From: Cyanoderma ruficeps
Lineage: Eukaryota; Chordata; Aves; Passeriformes; Timaliidae
NCBI GenBank assembly: GCA_008694505.1
Contig: VZDJ01004378.1
Span: 3,832,149 to 3,896,148 of the forward strand
Length of the DNA: 64,000 nt
Direction of reading: 5' to 3'
Below, one piece after another: positions 50,442-63,430 of this stretch; position 1 is the first letter of the stretch; each line of letters starts with the position of its first letter. Made by a program: the position numbers and the translations under genes. The notes below the pieces were generated by a model that saw only the letters and a program-made list of their open reading frames with translations, was not told the DNA's origin and ran no database searches.

Positions 50442-53400
50442 TTGAAGCTGGAAGACAGAATTAAGACTGAAAGACATACTATTGGTGACCTACTTGAAAT
50501 GGTTTCACTAACCAGTTGATGATTCCTTCCCCCATCTCATAAAGGAGCTGCCTTCTTCCAACAAGGCAACTGCTGAGTCTTGTGGCTCATGCTTTGAAAT
50601 GCTTTGCCTTGTAGGTCTGGCTGAGTTGGGATCTCTGGCTGAGGGAGTGATTTGTATCACCTAATTCTGGGCAAGTGAAATCTATATGTCTATGTCTGAA
50701 GTCAACCAGGGTTCTCTTTAAAATCAAAGGGGTTTTAGGATATGAACCTTCTGTCTATTTTGTAGGAGACTGCTGCAGGATGAGATGAAACTCACCCTTA
50801 AAGGCAGCCATAATGCTTATGTTAGATCTTGACATATACTTGTAGTCAGACAACTCTCACTCAACATTTCTCATATTTTTTTCCGTTAAAAACCAGAAAC
50901 TTATCTCAAGATATGAGGATCCTCTGGCCAAGACTTTCCTTCCCTTTGAAAATCATTTGATAGCTTATTTTTCTTCATGAGAACCAAACCTCTCTGTGGT
51001 CCTTGTTCTACTCTTTCATCAGTTCTCATGAATATATGAATTTCTGTGTTCTTGAGGAGTTTGATCAATGTCACTCCTCTACTTTGCTTTCTTCTGGTTA
51101 GCTTTTTGGCTTTTGGTTGTAATGCATAATTTTACCTTGCTGTTGTAATTGGTGAGGTTAAAAAGGCTGCAAAGATTTAAAGACAGATATGCTCCAAATC
51201 ATAAGTCTCATCTAAGTCCCTATCCTTCGGATACTCATAGGTGTCCCTGTAACATTTTTACTAGTTTTCTTCTGAAACTGCAAGACAGTTTTATAGTTGT
51301 TATCTTTTCTCAGTGAGATTGAATGCTGAGGGACCACATATTGCTAAAAGGAGATTTATGGCTACATTCCAGCTGATACTCATTTTGTTGACTCCACTTT
51401 TTACAGATGCATTTTGAAATGCTGTTTAAATTTTCTGTACTGCCTCCACATTTTCAGAGAGCTTCAGTTACCATCAGCTTTGGACTCCTTCATTCTACAA
51501 GCTGTCTGCTCTAGTTGGTGTTTCTGTGTGTTGAGTCTTTGATACCACTCCGAGCCAAGCAGTATGAGTTATAGGAACTTTTTACAGCCAGAAGTAACAT
51601 TGGAATCTGTCACATGAGTGGTTACTTTTGACACTTAAGAAGTATCTCTTGGAGATATCTTCAGGTGAATTTTTGTACACCCCAGCTGAAAGGAGTATGA
51701 AAAGTTTTAATCTGCTGTGTCAAGTGCTTGTGGTTGTGTTTTCTTTGTTTCTGCCTTCTATCTAACACATTTTTTAACACATATTTTAACACATATTTTA
51801 CTCTGCACATTTTCCACTTGCATCCAGCTCTCCTCTGCTTTGTTGACTCTTCAGTTTGCCACTCTGAGGAGACTAAATGCTGTGACAGCTACCCCACTGA
51901 CTTCACAGCTTCTGGCTAATAGAATACTTTTGACCATTTAATATACTCAAACATTACATAACATGAGCTTTCCCATGAACAAATGTTAGAAAAATGCTTA
52001 TAATGCCATTTCAGGAGCTGGGGTGTAGATTAAATATCCTCACATATTCTTGAGTCTGGGAATTTCCTTATTCATTTGTAGGAGCAACTGTAGTTTGACA
52101 CAGTATAATAAAGCGTTGGTGTTTCCAGCCTAAAAGAAGAAAACAAAAGGAATTCCTTATCCTTTGGTCCTCTTCTTTTGCTATTTAATGAATGTCATTA
52201 TAATAAAACATAAACTTTAACTTGTAGATGAAGAATGTACATTTGATAATTTCCTAGAAAATTCAGTTTTGAGAATTTTTTTCTGACACAGGTAAAGTAT
52301 TTTGAAATAACTACAAAAGAACTGCTTCAGGCAGGTTGAAGCCAGTTAGTTGTCACTCCAGATGAACAAACATTTAGCCAAATTAGTTTCAAAATTGAGT
52401 GATGAAAATGTGAGAGATTCTTGTTAGCAACTCTGTATGATTCATTCCATGTGTTAGTGAGGAATTCAGAGAAATAACTTGTGGATTTACCTTTAACTCT
52501 AGACTTGCACCACAGCAAGTTAAGATTCACTTACTTGAAACATTTTTACAACTTTAGCTTACATTTTATGTTATATTTATATAATATATGTTTGTGCACT
52601 TCACTGCTAAATGAATGGCAGCATGGAACTAAGCTATTATTTTTATCTGATCAGAACAGTTTTGTTATTTTCACGTGCTAAATTTTTAAGGCATAGATGA
52701 AACCTTTACAGATGTTCCATATAGATCAAATCAGAAAGTTGTATTTATTTTGCTTTTAAAACAAAGGACCAAGGAAACTGGGGTGGAGGAGGTATGGTGG
52801 AGAAGGTCACATGTAAGAGTGAATTGTGTCTTAGGACTATAATTTACCAGAAATTGGTAAAATGCAGGGATAAAAATTGCAATGAGTATTCTAAAAGATA
52901 CAGTCATATATAAGCAGAAATCATAAACATAATAATGCAGAATGAAATTAAGGTATAAGGATAAAATAGGATAGATTAAATGGAATATGAAACTGTAAAC
53001 AAGCATATGTATATGACATATTGGTAGGCATACTAAACACTTTCTGGAAGGAAAATGCCTCGGTAAAAAAAGTGTTGGAGTTACAGAATAGAGTTGTAAA
53101 GGACTGATGTGTTTTAAAGGAATTCCAGGAAACAAAGATAAATATTCTGAGAATCCTGGAGACCTATTCTAAGAACAGTCTTTGAAGACTGAGGCTGAAC
53201 ACAATGTCCAAGTGATATGTCTTTAACATAAGGATTAAAATAATCCGTCTATCTGTGATTTGATAAATTCCCCAATTAGCTCCACTAATTATGTTGACTG
53301 ACATGGCTTGTACCTGGAATACAAACTGCTTCAACACAACATGTAAAAGGTCAAACTATATGTCACAAAAGCATTTTTCCCCTCCCCCTCCTTCCCACAT

Positions 53401-54290
53401 GGAAACATCCCAAACTGTGTCATAATCCACATAGTGAAAGAGGTGAGGCTATTAAAAGTAATAGTCAAGCTTCAAAAAGCATAGTCCTGTATGATATAGA
53501 AAATTAAAAGGAATATAAATTCTTGCAAATTTAGTGCAGTATCATATGGAAGACCTAAAGAGATTCAGAGGAATAGTGTGCAACAGACCCAAAAACTATT
53601 CATAAAAACACATTAGACAGGAATTCTTTCAGAGAATAGTGGATCAAATAAAAAAGACGAATGCAGAAAAATGAGTGACAATGCAAAGCCAAATATCCTG
53701 TGTATTGATCATTGCTGTGGTAGGACATAAGAAAGTTCTCACTTCAGACACTTTTTCAATAGTCATTGAGCCTCAAAACATTTTGCTGCTACTCTGTTAG
53801 TAATAGAAGAGATTTTAGAATAAATCAATAAAATAAATTGTCATATCATCAAGGTAATATATTATTCTCCTAAGTTTAAACTAAAATAAGAAACTGCCAA
53901 ACTGTCATCATGATTTCTAATTTACAATTTTTTGAATTAAAATTTTTATAATACATATGAAAATTTAAAAAATAGTTTACCCTTCATTGCAGAAGAGCAG
54001 GATGTTTCACATGTGACATGGGGCTTGTGAAGAGCTCCATATGTCTGGAGAAATACTTCCAGGAAACCTACCTTCTATACTGACAAAAACAGTTGAAACT
54101 GTAGTCATAAATATCTGGATCTATGAAGAAAATACAATGTGATTTCAGTGTTCTCTAAGAGGCATAGGATGTGCAAATAAAAGTGACTGTGTTGCTAAAG
54201 TAAAAAGGGTAAAAAGGTAGAATTATTTAGTAGCAGAAGTAAAATCTTTAAAGGTAGGAAACAAAGGATAAGAAGAAAGGATTCATGTTC
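50442..54290. other. AT-rich sequence with no recognised gene
   Basis: Contains a short imperfect tandem of 'taacacatatttt' at 51763-51801. A 134-codon minus-strand frame at 52731-53135 is hydrophobic and of biased composition and resembles no family I know. Confidence 0.5.
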
Positions 54291-54296
54291 AGAGTG

Positions 54297-54780
54297 GGGA
54301 GTATTTGCCAGTGGAACTCTATGGGGATTGATGTTGATGGCTATGCTGTTCAGCAGTCCTTAGTACGGAAAGGGGGCTGAAATCCAAAGGTGCCAAAGTT
54401 TGCTGATGTACTGACAGGTTGGAGAAACCACTCACGGCACTGCATCACTGTGTGATAAAAAGACAGATACAAACCAGTCTAAAGAAAAGTAACACGTAGG
54501 GAAAACAAATATGCATATTACACTGCAGTGAGTGGCTGCTATTTCTCAGAAGAGGAATTGCAGTACAAATGTGGGTAGATCTCTTGGAACATCCCAGCAG
54601 TCAGCAGCAGGATGAATAGCAAGCAGTGTTACCCACCATTCGGAAAGGAGGAGGGCAAAGCAGAAAGTGTCAGTTCACTAAGCCCTGACTGAGTACAAGT
54701 CTGCCAGTGGAATAGTGCCTGTGGTTCTGGCCACCCCGTTTCCAATGGATACAGTAAAACTAAAAGATTAAAATATTGCG
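54297..54780 (+). mobile_element. Possible old, highly diverged LINE fragment
   Basis: The word order resembles the end of a CR1-like reverse transcriptase region: 'gccaaagtttgctgatgtac', later 'ctctggaacatcccagcag'-like sequence and 'gtggttctggccaccccgtt'. No terminal repeat and no clear frame are seen. This is weak; it could be chance. Confidence 0.3.
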
Positions 54781-56626
54781 GCTAGGAAAAGTGAGGGAAA
54801 TTCAAGAAGGAAATAATAAATAAAACCACCAATTATGTGGAGAAGCTGAACAGGAAATATTACTTGTTTTCTCTGGAAAATGTTCATTACAATCACCACT
54901 CAGACCATAACATGGGAATTCGGGGGCAGCAAAATCCTTTAAAGAAAAAAAGTGAACAATTTTGGATGACAAAAGCACACAGATTTCAGTGATTGTATAA
55001 ACAAACGGAAGAAAGATAGGAAAGATGGGTGGAAAGAAGGTCCTATTACATCTGTTGATTTTAATGCAACCTTTAGCCCTGAAGGTTTCTAACTCAAAGA
55101 TTACAGAAATCAAAGAGTGCATCCTAGGACAAGTATTGTTTGTATTTACCCTTTCCTTATTTCAGCTGCCAGTTACTCTCAGGAGCTCTGGCTGTGAGCT
55201 AGGTGGACCCTTGCCCTCACACAGTTTAGCTGGTCTCATGTCTTGGCAGTGGAAGCTTGGGATATTTACATAGCATTTCTCTGAAACCGGAGTGTGAAAA
55301 GTAATATGTAACTCATTTAACTAAAGGCCAAGAGCCGGAAGAGGCAGCCAACAGAGTAAGCAAAGCACCACTATAAGAAGCTCACAGACTTTCCTCCTCA
55401 TGCTAGCCTGTTAGGTTGTTGTAGAACTGCCACCCGTGAAAATGAAAATAATTGCCACATCATAAAAAAAAGCCTGCTGCACATAAATCATTGTTCTGCT
55501 AGCAACCAGGAAATCCATAAGGAGAAGTGACTGTGTGAGCTGAAAATTGGGTAGGTGGCAGCTCAAGCTTGGTGCAGTCTTCCCTACTTTCAGGGCAGTG
55601 AAACGGGCTGGATTCTCAGGATCCTTTTGATTAGGCATCTGCCAATTGCCTCTGGGAGCTCTGAATCCTTTTTCTGTTCATTGCTACTGGTGAGCACAGA
55701 GACTCGTGTCTTCAGTGCCTTCTCCTGACACCAAAGCCTATTGGCATGATCTTTTTCACAGGGAGATGTACAGTCCCATTTTAGGGAAGCACAGGGTTAG
55801 AAGTGGGAAACAATAACATCTACCCAGAGGATAACCATGTATGTGAATCACCTCCATGACATACCTGGGGCTCAAAAGCCAGGAACGGAGGTGTGTGGCT
55901 GTATGGTTGGGTGGCCTCTGCATGTGGTCAGAGCAAGCCTTATCCTAAATATCTACCTGTAGTACTTCTTGTCTTCCTTCCCTTCATAGGAAATTAAATG
56001 AAAGCTTGTAAAAGAACAAGCTTGTGCAATCACAGGGATGCCCTGTGCACTGAAAAAAAAATTGTATCCTGTATAATTTGTTTTATGGTGCAGCCTCTGT
56101 TTGTGCTAGAGAAATAGCTGTTGGAGGAACAAAGACACACTTTACAGGACATAAAAATTTGCTCAAAATCAGTGAAATGTAGATTACATATCCTGGGAAG
56201 TGTGAGACCTGATGGCAGAATAACAAAGCCCTAAGTTTTAGTGCATCCAGTCTGTTTAGGACTTTTAAGACTGGTTAGAAGAAACCTGGATTGCCTAATT
56301 TTAGTTTCAAATGGAATTTCTTATTCTTATTTCATATTCACTTAATAAAAATTTTGAAAAAAATTATTTTCTTTATGTAGTGCCACAGAAAGTTTTGATT
56401 TTGGAACTTTAGTGTTTTGTGGTAGGAAGACATTTTGTTGTGCTGTTCTAGATCTCCAATATTTATGCATGTAGCAGCTGTGTTTTTCTCTAATTTTTAA
56501 CTCTTGCCCTGAATGTTATTCCCTGAAGTATTAGACTGTTCAAAGCCATCAGCTAGTGATTTCCTGCCATTCGAAAAAGTAAAGATGGGACATCATCATT
56601 CATACATGGTCATTGTGTATCCAAAA

Positions 56627-56720
56627 CCATATAATCATTAAGATTGGAAAAGACCTCTAAGATCACTGACTCCTACTGTCAAATTTTGCAGCCATTTAAA
56701 CACCAAAGTGCAGCATGCAT
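56627..56720 (-). mobile_element. CR1 tail remnant
   Basis: 'ataatcattaagattggaaa' followed by 'agacctctaagatcactgac' is the reverse complement of a CR1 terminus, nearly the same as the tail at 46645. About 90 bases are recognisable. Confidence 0.8.
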
Positions 56721-59700
56721 GCCTCTAAAGTTAGGATAAAGTATGATAATTTTTAACTGATTTTCAGATGTATTTATGATTTTAGCAGAGGAATATACCT
56801 TTCCTTTAGGGGTGGATATCAAAATGTTCTCTCTAAAAGTTACTTTTATTAAATCCTAAAGACTTTTCCATAAAAATCTGTAAACTTGGAATTGCATGCA
56901 AGTCTCTAAAGTTTGTACATTAGAGCACTAAGCGTACAAAGCTAAGAAGTAGCCAGGTTGTTAATAAAAGGTTAACAGAATATTAATTCAATGTTTTGGC
57001 ATTGAAACACAGAGCTTCTTTCTTTCTGAGGACTCTATTACCCATTCCTTCTAGCTGATAACTTTAAATTAAGATGGATTTCAGTCAACTAATAAATTAT
57101 ATGCTTTCTTTTAGAAAGCTGTCTAATTAGAAAATCAATTGATTAAAGAAAGAGTAGTATTAATGTCCTTTGAGGAAATAGTCCTGTATGGTCAGACCTC
57201 TGTACAGTCACCTGTGCTAGCAGTGTTAAAAGTACAGCAGAACTAGAGGCAGTGGTGGGAGAGCTCTAGGATTTGCCAGTGCCCCCCTGGACTGTTAGCT
57301 GGGGATGCTGGGAGAGGAAAATCTGCCCTGCGTGAGGTTGACATCCTTTTGGGATCCCACCTAGTCAGGTAGCCTTGCTCTGACCCATGCAGGCCTACCA
57401 ACTCACTCTAGCCTCACACAGCAATCTTTGTTATTGAGTTGCTGTATTACATGTCTTTAGTGTCACTTGTAGACCAGAAAAAAGGCAAGAAAGTAATCCC
57501 TTTCCTGACAAAATGCCACAGACATATTTTTTAATTTGTTGATGGAAGCATTACTTTGAAAGCTTAAAGTGAGGCCTGACATCAAATTTGATATTACATG
57601 ATATATTTTGTTCTTGTTCTGTCTTTTCTGTTTTATGAAAATTTCAATGTTTACAATTCTATTGAAACTCTGCAGCTATTATTGTGATTTGATTTCTGAT
57701 TTAGACCAAGTAATTGAGTGATTTCCTAGATTGATATTTAATGAATCAGAAAAAGTACATTCTACTTTTTAGTGCACTACAGTATGAAAGTTAACCTTCA
57801 GTTATTTTAACAGCTAGATATCTCTTCTTCTGGGGCTTTCAGCCAAATCACTTTTAAAATTCTGCAACAGAACAGGGAGGGCTTCTTGCCGTATGTTGAA
57901 CAGAACTATTGGAAGGTGAATGTTGGATTCTGCTGTGCCTTCTCGCTGTTAAAAGCTCCTTCCTTCTCCCTAATACATTATTTCCTTATGACCCTAAAAA
58001 TATTCCTTGCTCCTGGTTCTCAGGATCTGAACTTCCAGCAGGAGTGACTGACTATGGTTGAACCAAATCCCCAGCCAGGTTTGCCATTACCTGGCATTGA
58101 AGCTTGGATATGGTGTAAGAACAGTAATAAGCATCAAGCTGCTAAAGCAATGCCACAAGAATGCTGCAAGGAAGTTGCTGTTTGTTTTCTAATAAGAAAT
58201 TCTAATTTTACACCTTATAAATTTCTATTTTTCAAAGTTTCATATCAAAGCATCCTGACAAGGATCCATAACTAGCAGACACAGAGGTGGTAGTTCCACC
58301 CAGCTGCTGGGAAAGATTGCATGCTTTGGTCTCGTGTTCGTTTACTTGATGGGCTACAGACAGGTAGGAGATAAAGGAAATTATGAAATTGTGGTCTATG
58401 ACATTGGCTGAGGTGTGTTAACTGGAAGATTTAACTAGGTTTTGGTGGAAACACGTCTATTTTGTGAAAAACTTGGAAGATGAAAAAAAGTTTGTCAAAA
58501 GAAACTAAAGCGTGGAAATCTTTAGGAAATCCATGGCTATTATTCCCAAGATCAGCTTTGTCTAGACTTTCTGATTTGTATTTTATTTATATATATACAC
58601 CTTTTAGCTTACATACCCTACTGTCAGAAAAATTATATGGCTATTAAGTGCAAGAAAACAGAGTAGAAGTTAAAAAACTTTTTATAGATTTTCTGTGAAA
58701 AAATGCTTGTTTTAACTTCCTTGTCAAAAGATCCAATTTGCTATATTTATTGGCTAGTTTTGCAGATTAGTCCTCCAAAGTCCTGCAGGATACAAATATT
58801 AAGAAGAGAAAGGGAAAATTTTAAGAGTTTTCAGATTTTTAATTTCCCTGTGACTAACCTACATCTGGAACAAACAGTGCTGGCAACTATCCCAGCACTC
58901 TGAGTAACACTTTGGCTCCTGTCTGCATTTTTCAATTAAGTAACCCATCAGACCCCTGTGTAACCTCTGTCCAACTCTCACTGCATATCTGTTCCGTTTT
59001 ATTGCAGCAGACACTCCTCCATCCTTTATCACATCTCCCATAGCAACCTGAATTTTACATATGGACATAAAAAAGGGGGAAAAAAACCCAGTTGGAATTG
59101 GGTATTCCCGTAGCAGTCTAAAAATTATGCAAAATCTGTAGCTTCTTTTACATCTAAGGCAGAATTGCCTGAAACAGGGCCCAAAATCTAATGCTTAGCC
59201 TGGGGACATTGGCATCAGCAAATATTTCTTGAATGTTACATCTGGTAGATTCCTTTCAGGATTCATTTTGTTTTACAAGGCAAGTTCTTAATATATTTTT
59301 TTCTCTCTTTTGGATATTGCTTTGGATCTGATCTACTAAAAAGGTGTAAACAAGTTTTAACACTGTTGAATATGACCAATACATTTGTTTTCATTGAAAT
59401 AATTGTGTTTGGGTTATTTGTCCTAACTGAAATTTAAGGTGGTGAATTAAGTGTAGTAGCTCCTTCCAGCTTCTATTCCAGCTTATCCTTATTCTGGTTT
59501 ACTTTCTAAAATCAGGATATTTTTATTAATAAATTCCTGCTCTTTCTTAGGTTAGATGAAAAATTTCTGTACAAAAATCCATTGAAAGTTGTAGCAAGAA
59601 GATAACAGGAAATATACATTTCTTCAGAAAATGGGGAATGCATTTACAGATGTTGCTGTATGTGCCATACATTGTCTCATTTTAAAGCCTTTCAAGTGGA

Positions 59701-60469
59701 TTGTTTTCACAAATGCTGCATCACAGCATCTTGCTCTGCTCTGGGTTCTGTTGCTTGCAAGGTCCCTGCTCGCTTTCTTGTCTCTGCACAGTGTTGGTGG
59801 CACAGAGCAGTTCCATTCTCTGTAAATGACAGTCAAGAGATCTTTTATCCATCCCACTGCTGCTAAAGGACAGGCCTGTGAAGAAGTACATCCAGCCATA
59901 TATATGTGAGCTGACAGCAGACTGTGTTTATGCAGGCCACTGAACAGAGCAGTGTGGTAAATACTGTGGTTTTATTGCCTCTTCTAGCAGAAGATCTTGA
60001 AGTGCTTGCTCACAACTTGGTAATCTCCACAAGGTACAGCAGTTCTATCAATTATAAAAGAGAACATTATGTTTTACAGTAAGATCTCTAACTGTAAGAT
60101 ATGCATTTTGACTTTAACATTTGTGTCCCAGCCTTGTTTCTGTGAAAAACCCTGACTGATGCAGAACACCAGGTACCAGCTGAGTGTCACAGTTGCCAAA
60201 CAATTTGGCTTGCTGGCAGAAGTGTGCATGGTTCAACAGGGAGGCCATCAGATACTAATGTGAGACAGTAAAGTTGGTCACATATCCTGCAAGGCACTAA
60301 AATGATAGTAATCATTGTTAATAAATGAATGCCCATTTCTTTTTTACCCGCTTCATCAGAGTAATAATAGAGATGGGAAATAGAGGTCAAGGATTCTTCT
60401 GGGGAAAATATCAACATGCTATTGAAATTTGTTCCGATGTCTTGTTTAGGTTTACAGTTGCAAATACCT
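56721..60469. other. No recognised gene
   Basis: AT-rich. A GC-richer patch at 57230-57420 and another at 59700-59870 have no recognisable content. Confidence 0.5.
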
Positions 60470-60473
60470 AAAA

Positions 60474-60612
60474 CAGGGTTGGAAGGGACTCTAAAGATCA
60501 TCCAGTTCCAATCTCCATGCCATGAGCAGAGACAGTTTCAAGTAGAGCAAGTTGCTCTAAGCCCCGTCCAACCTGGCCTTAAACACTTCCAAGTCTGAGG
60601 CAGCCACAAGTG
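60474..60612 (-). mobile_element. CR1 tail remnant
   Basis: 'gggttggaagggactctaaa' then 'gatcatccagttccaatctc' and 'ccgtccaacctggccttaaa' form the reverse complement of the last 140 bases of a CR1. Confidence 0.9.
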
Positions 60613-63065
60613 AGCCTACAGGGGAATTAAAAAACAAAATCCCAAAACATTAGAAATTATAAAAATGTGAACAGTTAAAGCTTTCAAAAATAGAGATAAT
60701 TGGTAACTGCTTAATGTTCTAGATTTTGACAGCTTAAAACACTGTTATGCTACAGTCTTCTACTGACAGATGAATAAGTCCAATCAAATATATTTCAGTA
60801 TGCTTCGTGTGTGATTGTGTAAACTTGACACCACAAAGAACATTTTTACAGTTATACCAAATTCTAATGCTTGCCTTTCAAACTGTTGACCTTTAGCAGT
60901 GATATTGCCTGCATCACAGATTCGTGATACACTATCCTTCAAGAAAATGGATGTATTAGCAGGAATGGTGGTGATGCTATCCATAGAGACACCATGATGC
61001 CACATCAAATAGAAAACATGGAGGAAAACTGATCTGTTTGTGTGGGAAGGAATATGAAATGATAATTTCAGAAAAATCATTTGAAATGTGCTGATACTTG
61101 GCTGGGATGTGAATGCTGAGTGGTCTCTGATATGCCACAGCCAAACCCCAGAAAGAAGCATAATCTGCCATTCTGCAGAATCCCTGCACTGAGCACATGG
61201 CAGCCTCCTAGTGTCATTTTTTAAAGGATGTCATGCCAAAAAAAAAAGATTTTGATGGTGCCTATTAAAGCAAATTGAGAAAATGCAAGCATACAGTTCT
61301 TTTGGTATCCTGTGAAAAGAATTACAATTGGTAGACGATATGTAGATGAAGTTCCATCTACCAAACCCAAAATCCAGTTCAGTTCTTTGTAGTGTTATTG
61401 TAGCAGTTGCAGTGCCTGCCCTCCCTTCCGTGGACCTTGCACTTCATGATATAGGCCATCATATGTGATGTAAAAAGATTCTTTGTCCTCATTTTTGCAA
61501 TGTATTTTGAACTTGTCTCTACATGCATTCCCTAAATATTTTCAGGTTATTTTCTTCATTTTTGCTATGCTGTGCAATGCTAATAAGCAATATCTGGCTC
61601 TGATACTGCACTTTTTTTTAGTATAAGCTAGGATTATTGTGTAGTTTGGCAATACTGACAACTGGATTAATCAGGTTATGACTAAAATTGGAAGGATTGC
61701 CATTTGCCATCCAAGTCAGGTATATACTGAGAACACACTGTAGTGCACAATGTAGCATGGATGTACAGACTAAACTAAGATACAGCCTAAAAAGAGAAAG
61801 GGAACGGACCCTTCTGCCTACTCACCTACCTCCTTGAAAGTACAGAAATACCATTTCAGTAAGAGCAGCAATCCCACAGAGAGGATGTGGTCGTAAATCT
61901 GTGCTGTTAGAAATGAAAAGGAGCAGCAAGCACCACCAGGACAGTTTTCTTATTCTTGATGTGCACTTCTTCTTAACACAGCAATAAGAAGTCAAGAAAC
62001 AAAAGATTGAAACAGAAGACACAATCATGTATTGAGCTGATATTCAAAAATCTCATGTTGTAGCCAGTGTAAAATGTAGTCTGTTTCTGTTGTTCATTAC
62101 TATTCATCATTTCAGCAAATGAAAGTTTCATTTTCACAGTATTTTGTATGGTTCTCATATGTGTTTACAACTGTTTGATTTGTATTTGTTTTCAACTGTA
62201 ATTTCAAATGTATAAAATGGCCCCCAATCTTTTTTCTTGTCTCTAGCCACTCAGTGTTGGAAGACCAACAAAATTGTGGCAACAACAACAAAATGAGTAG
62301 TTTTGGATGTAAGGTCTGTTTGCTTTGAAAAAGATTTGTATGTTGTGTATCAAAACGTTGCCGAATCTGCTTCCTTTCTCATTTCCAAGAGAAATGATTC
62401 TCAATTAGGAGGCTTGAAAAACAGATCAAAGGGAGGAAGTTTGTTCAGACTACCTCTATTGCAGGTTTAGTTAGTAATTAGAACATTCCATTGTGGTCTA
62501 GGACAATGTAAGTGGGGCCCTTTCTTTTTCTTTTCTGTACATTATTTAATCAAGTCTTGCTGTTGTTCACTGCATGACTGAGATCAAAAATGCCATTGAT
62601 AAATTCAGAGAATAAGACAGGGATTCACACATCCCTTATTTCAGATTAGGTGAAGGGCACACTGAACGACAGATTTAAATATGGTTTAATGATTGGCAAC
62701 ATTTCCACAATGTATTGTGCCTAAATAATCTAATTTGATTTACAGTAATTCAGTGTAAATATAATATATTTGTCAAGGAAGTGTCTTGCAATTTATAGTT
62801 TAGCATGAAATATATGACATCGGAGAATGATTTTGGTTTGGTAAGCTCATGTTTATGCAGCAGCAAAAGAAAAAGAAAATACTCCTTAAACAGAGAAACA
62901 GAGATATAGTGGGGAAGATCTCAGCTTCCCACTGCAGTAACTTGGAAGGAGCAACTGCTGTCCTCAGGTCTCCAATGGGTCCCAGGCTGTGTTGTTTCAG
63001 AGATCCTCCTTCCAGCCTGAAGACTAAATTTTTTAAAATCTCTCTCTGATTTCGAGCATGCTTAA
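60613..63065. other. No recognised gene
   Basis: Contains minus-strand open frames at 60784-61161 (125 codons) and 61822-62028 with no family resemblance. I see no exon for the rest of the Ac45-like protein. Confidence 0.5.
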
Positions 63066-63430
63066 TTCACAGAATCACAGAATATGCTGAGTTGGAAGCA
63101 GATTGAGGGATCCTGTTAATGCTCCTTTCCCCAAGTTTTGGCACACCATCTCATTGCTCATCACTGGGCAGCCTGGTTTTGTTCCTTTCCCCCTTCCAAG
63201 CTCATCCAAATATTTGTCATCAAGCCCCACTAGCTCCTGGCCCAGAGCTCTTCTTCCCCTTTGAGACAGGTGCATCCTGTCAGGTGTCAGTGGACCTCAT
63301 GTTGAGTAGATTATCCCATGGTCAACAAATGCAAAATTTTTCCACTGACACCAGCCTTGGAGCTGTGCACTGACCTGATGGATCTGCCTATTCCTATCAA
63401 ACCACTGGATTTCTTTGTCTCTGAAAGCCC
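63066..63430 (-). mobile_element. CR1 copy with tail joined to a 5'/internal segment
   Basis: 63066-63100 is a CR1 terminus, 'cacagaatcacagaatatgc' plus 'tgagttggaag', the same tail type as the SINE and the CR1 at 43290. The following 63140-63430 corresponds, on the minus strand, to a CR1 internal segment near the 5' end (containing 'cctgtctcaaaggggaagaa' and 'gggccaggagctagtggggc'). The large middle of the element is absent. Confidence 0.75.

Noticed and set aside
52731..53135. 134-codon hydrophobic minus-strand frame
   Set aside because: Composition reflects AT-rich DNA (Phe, Leu, Ile, Tyr); no domain or splice support.
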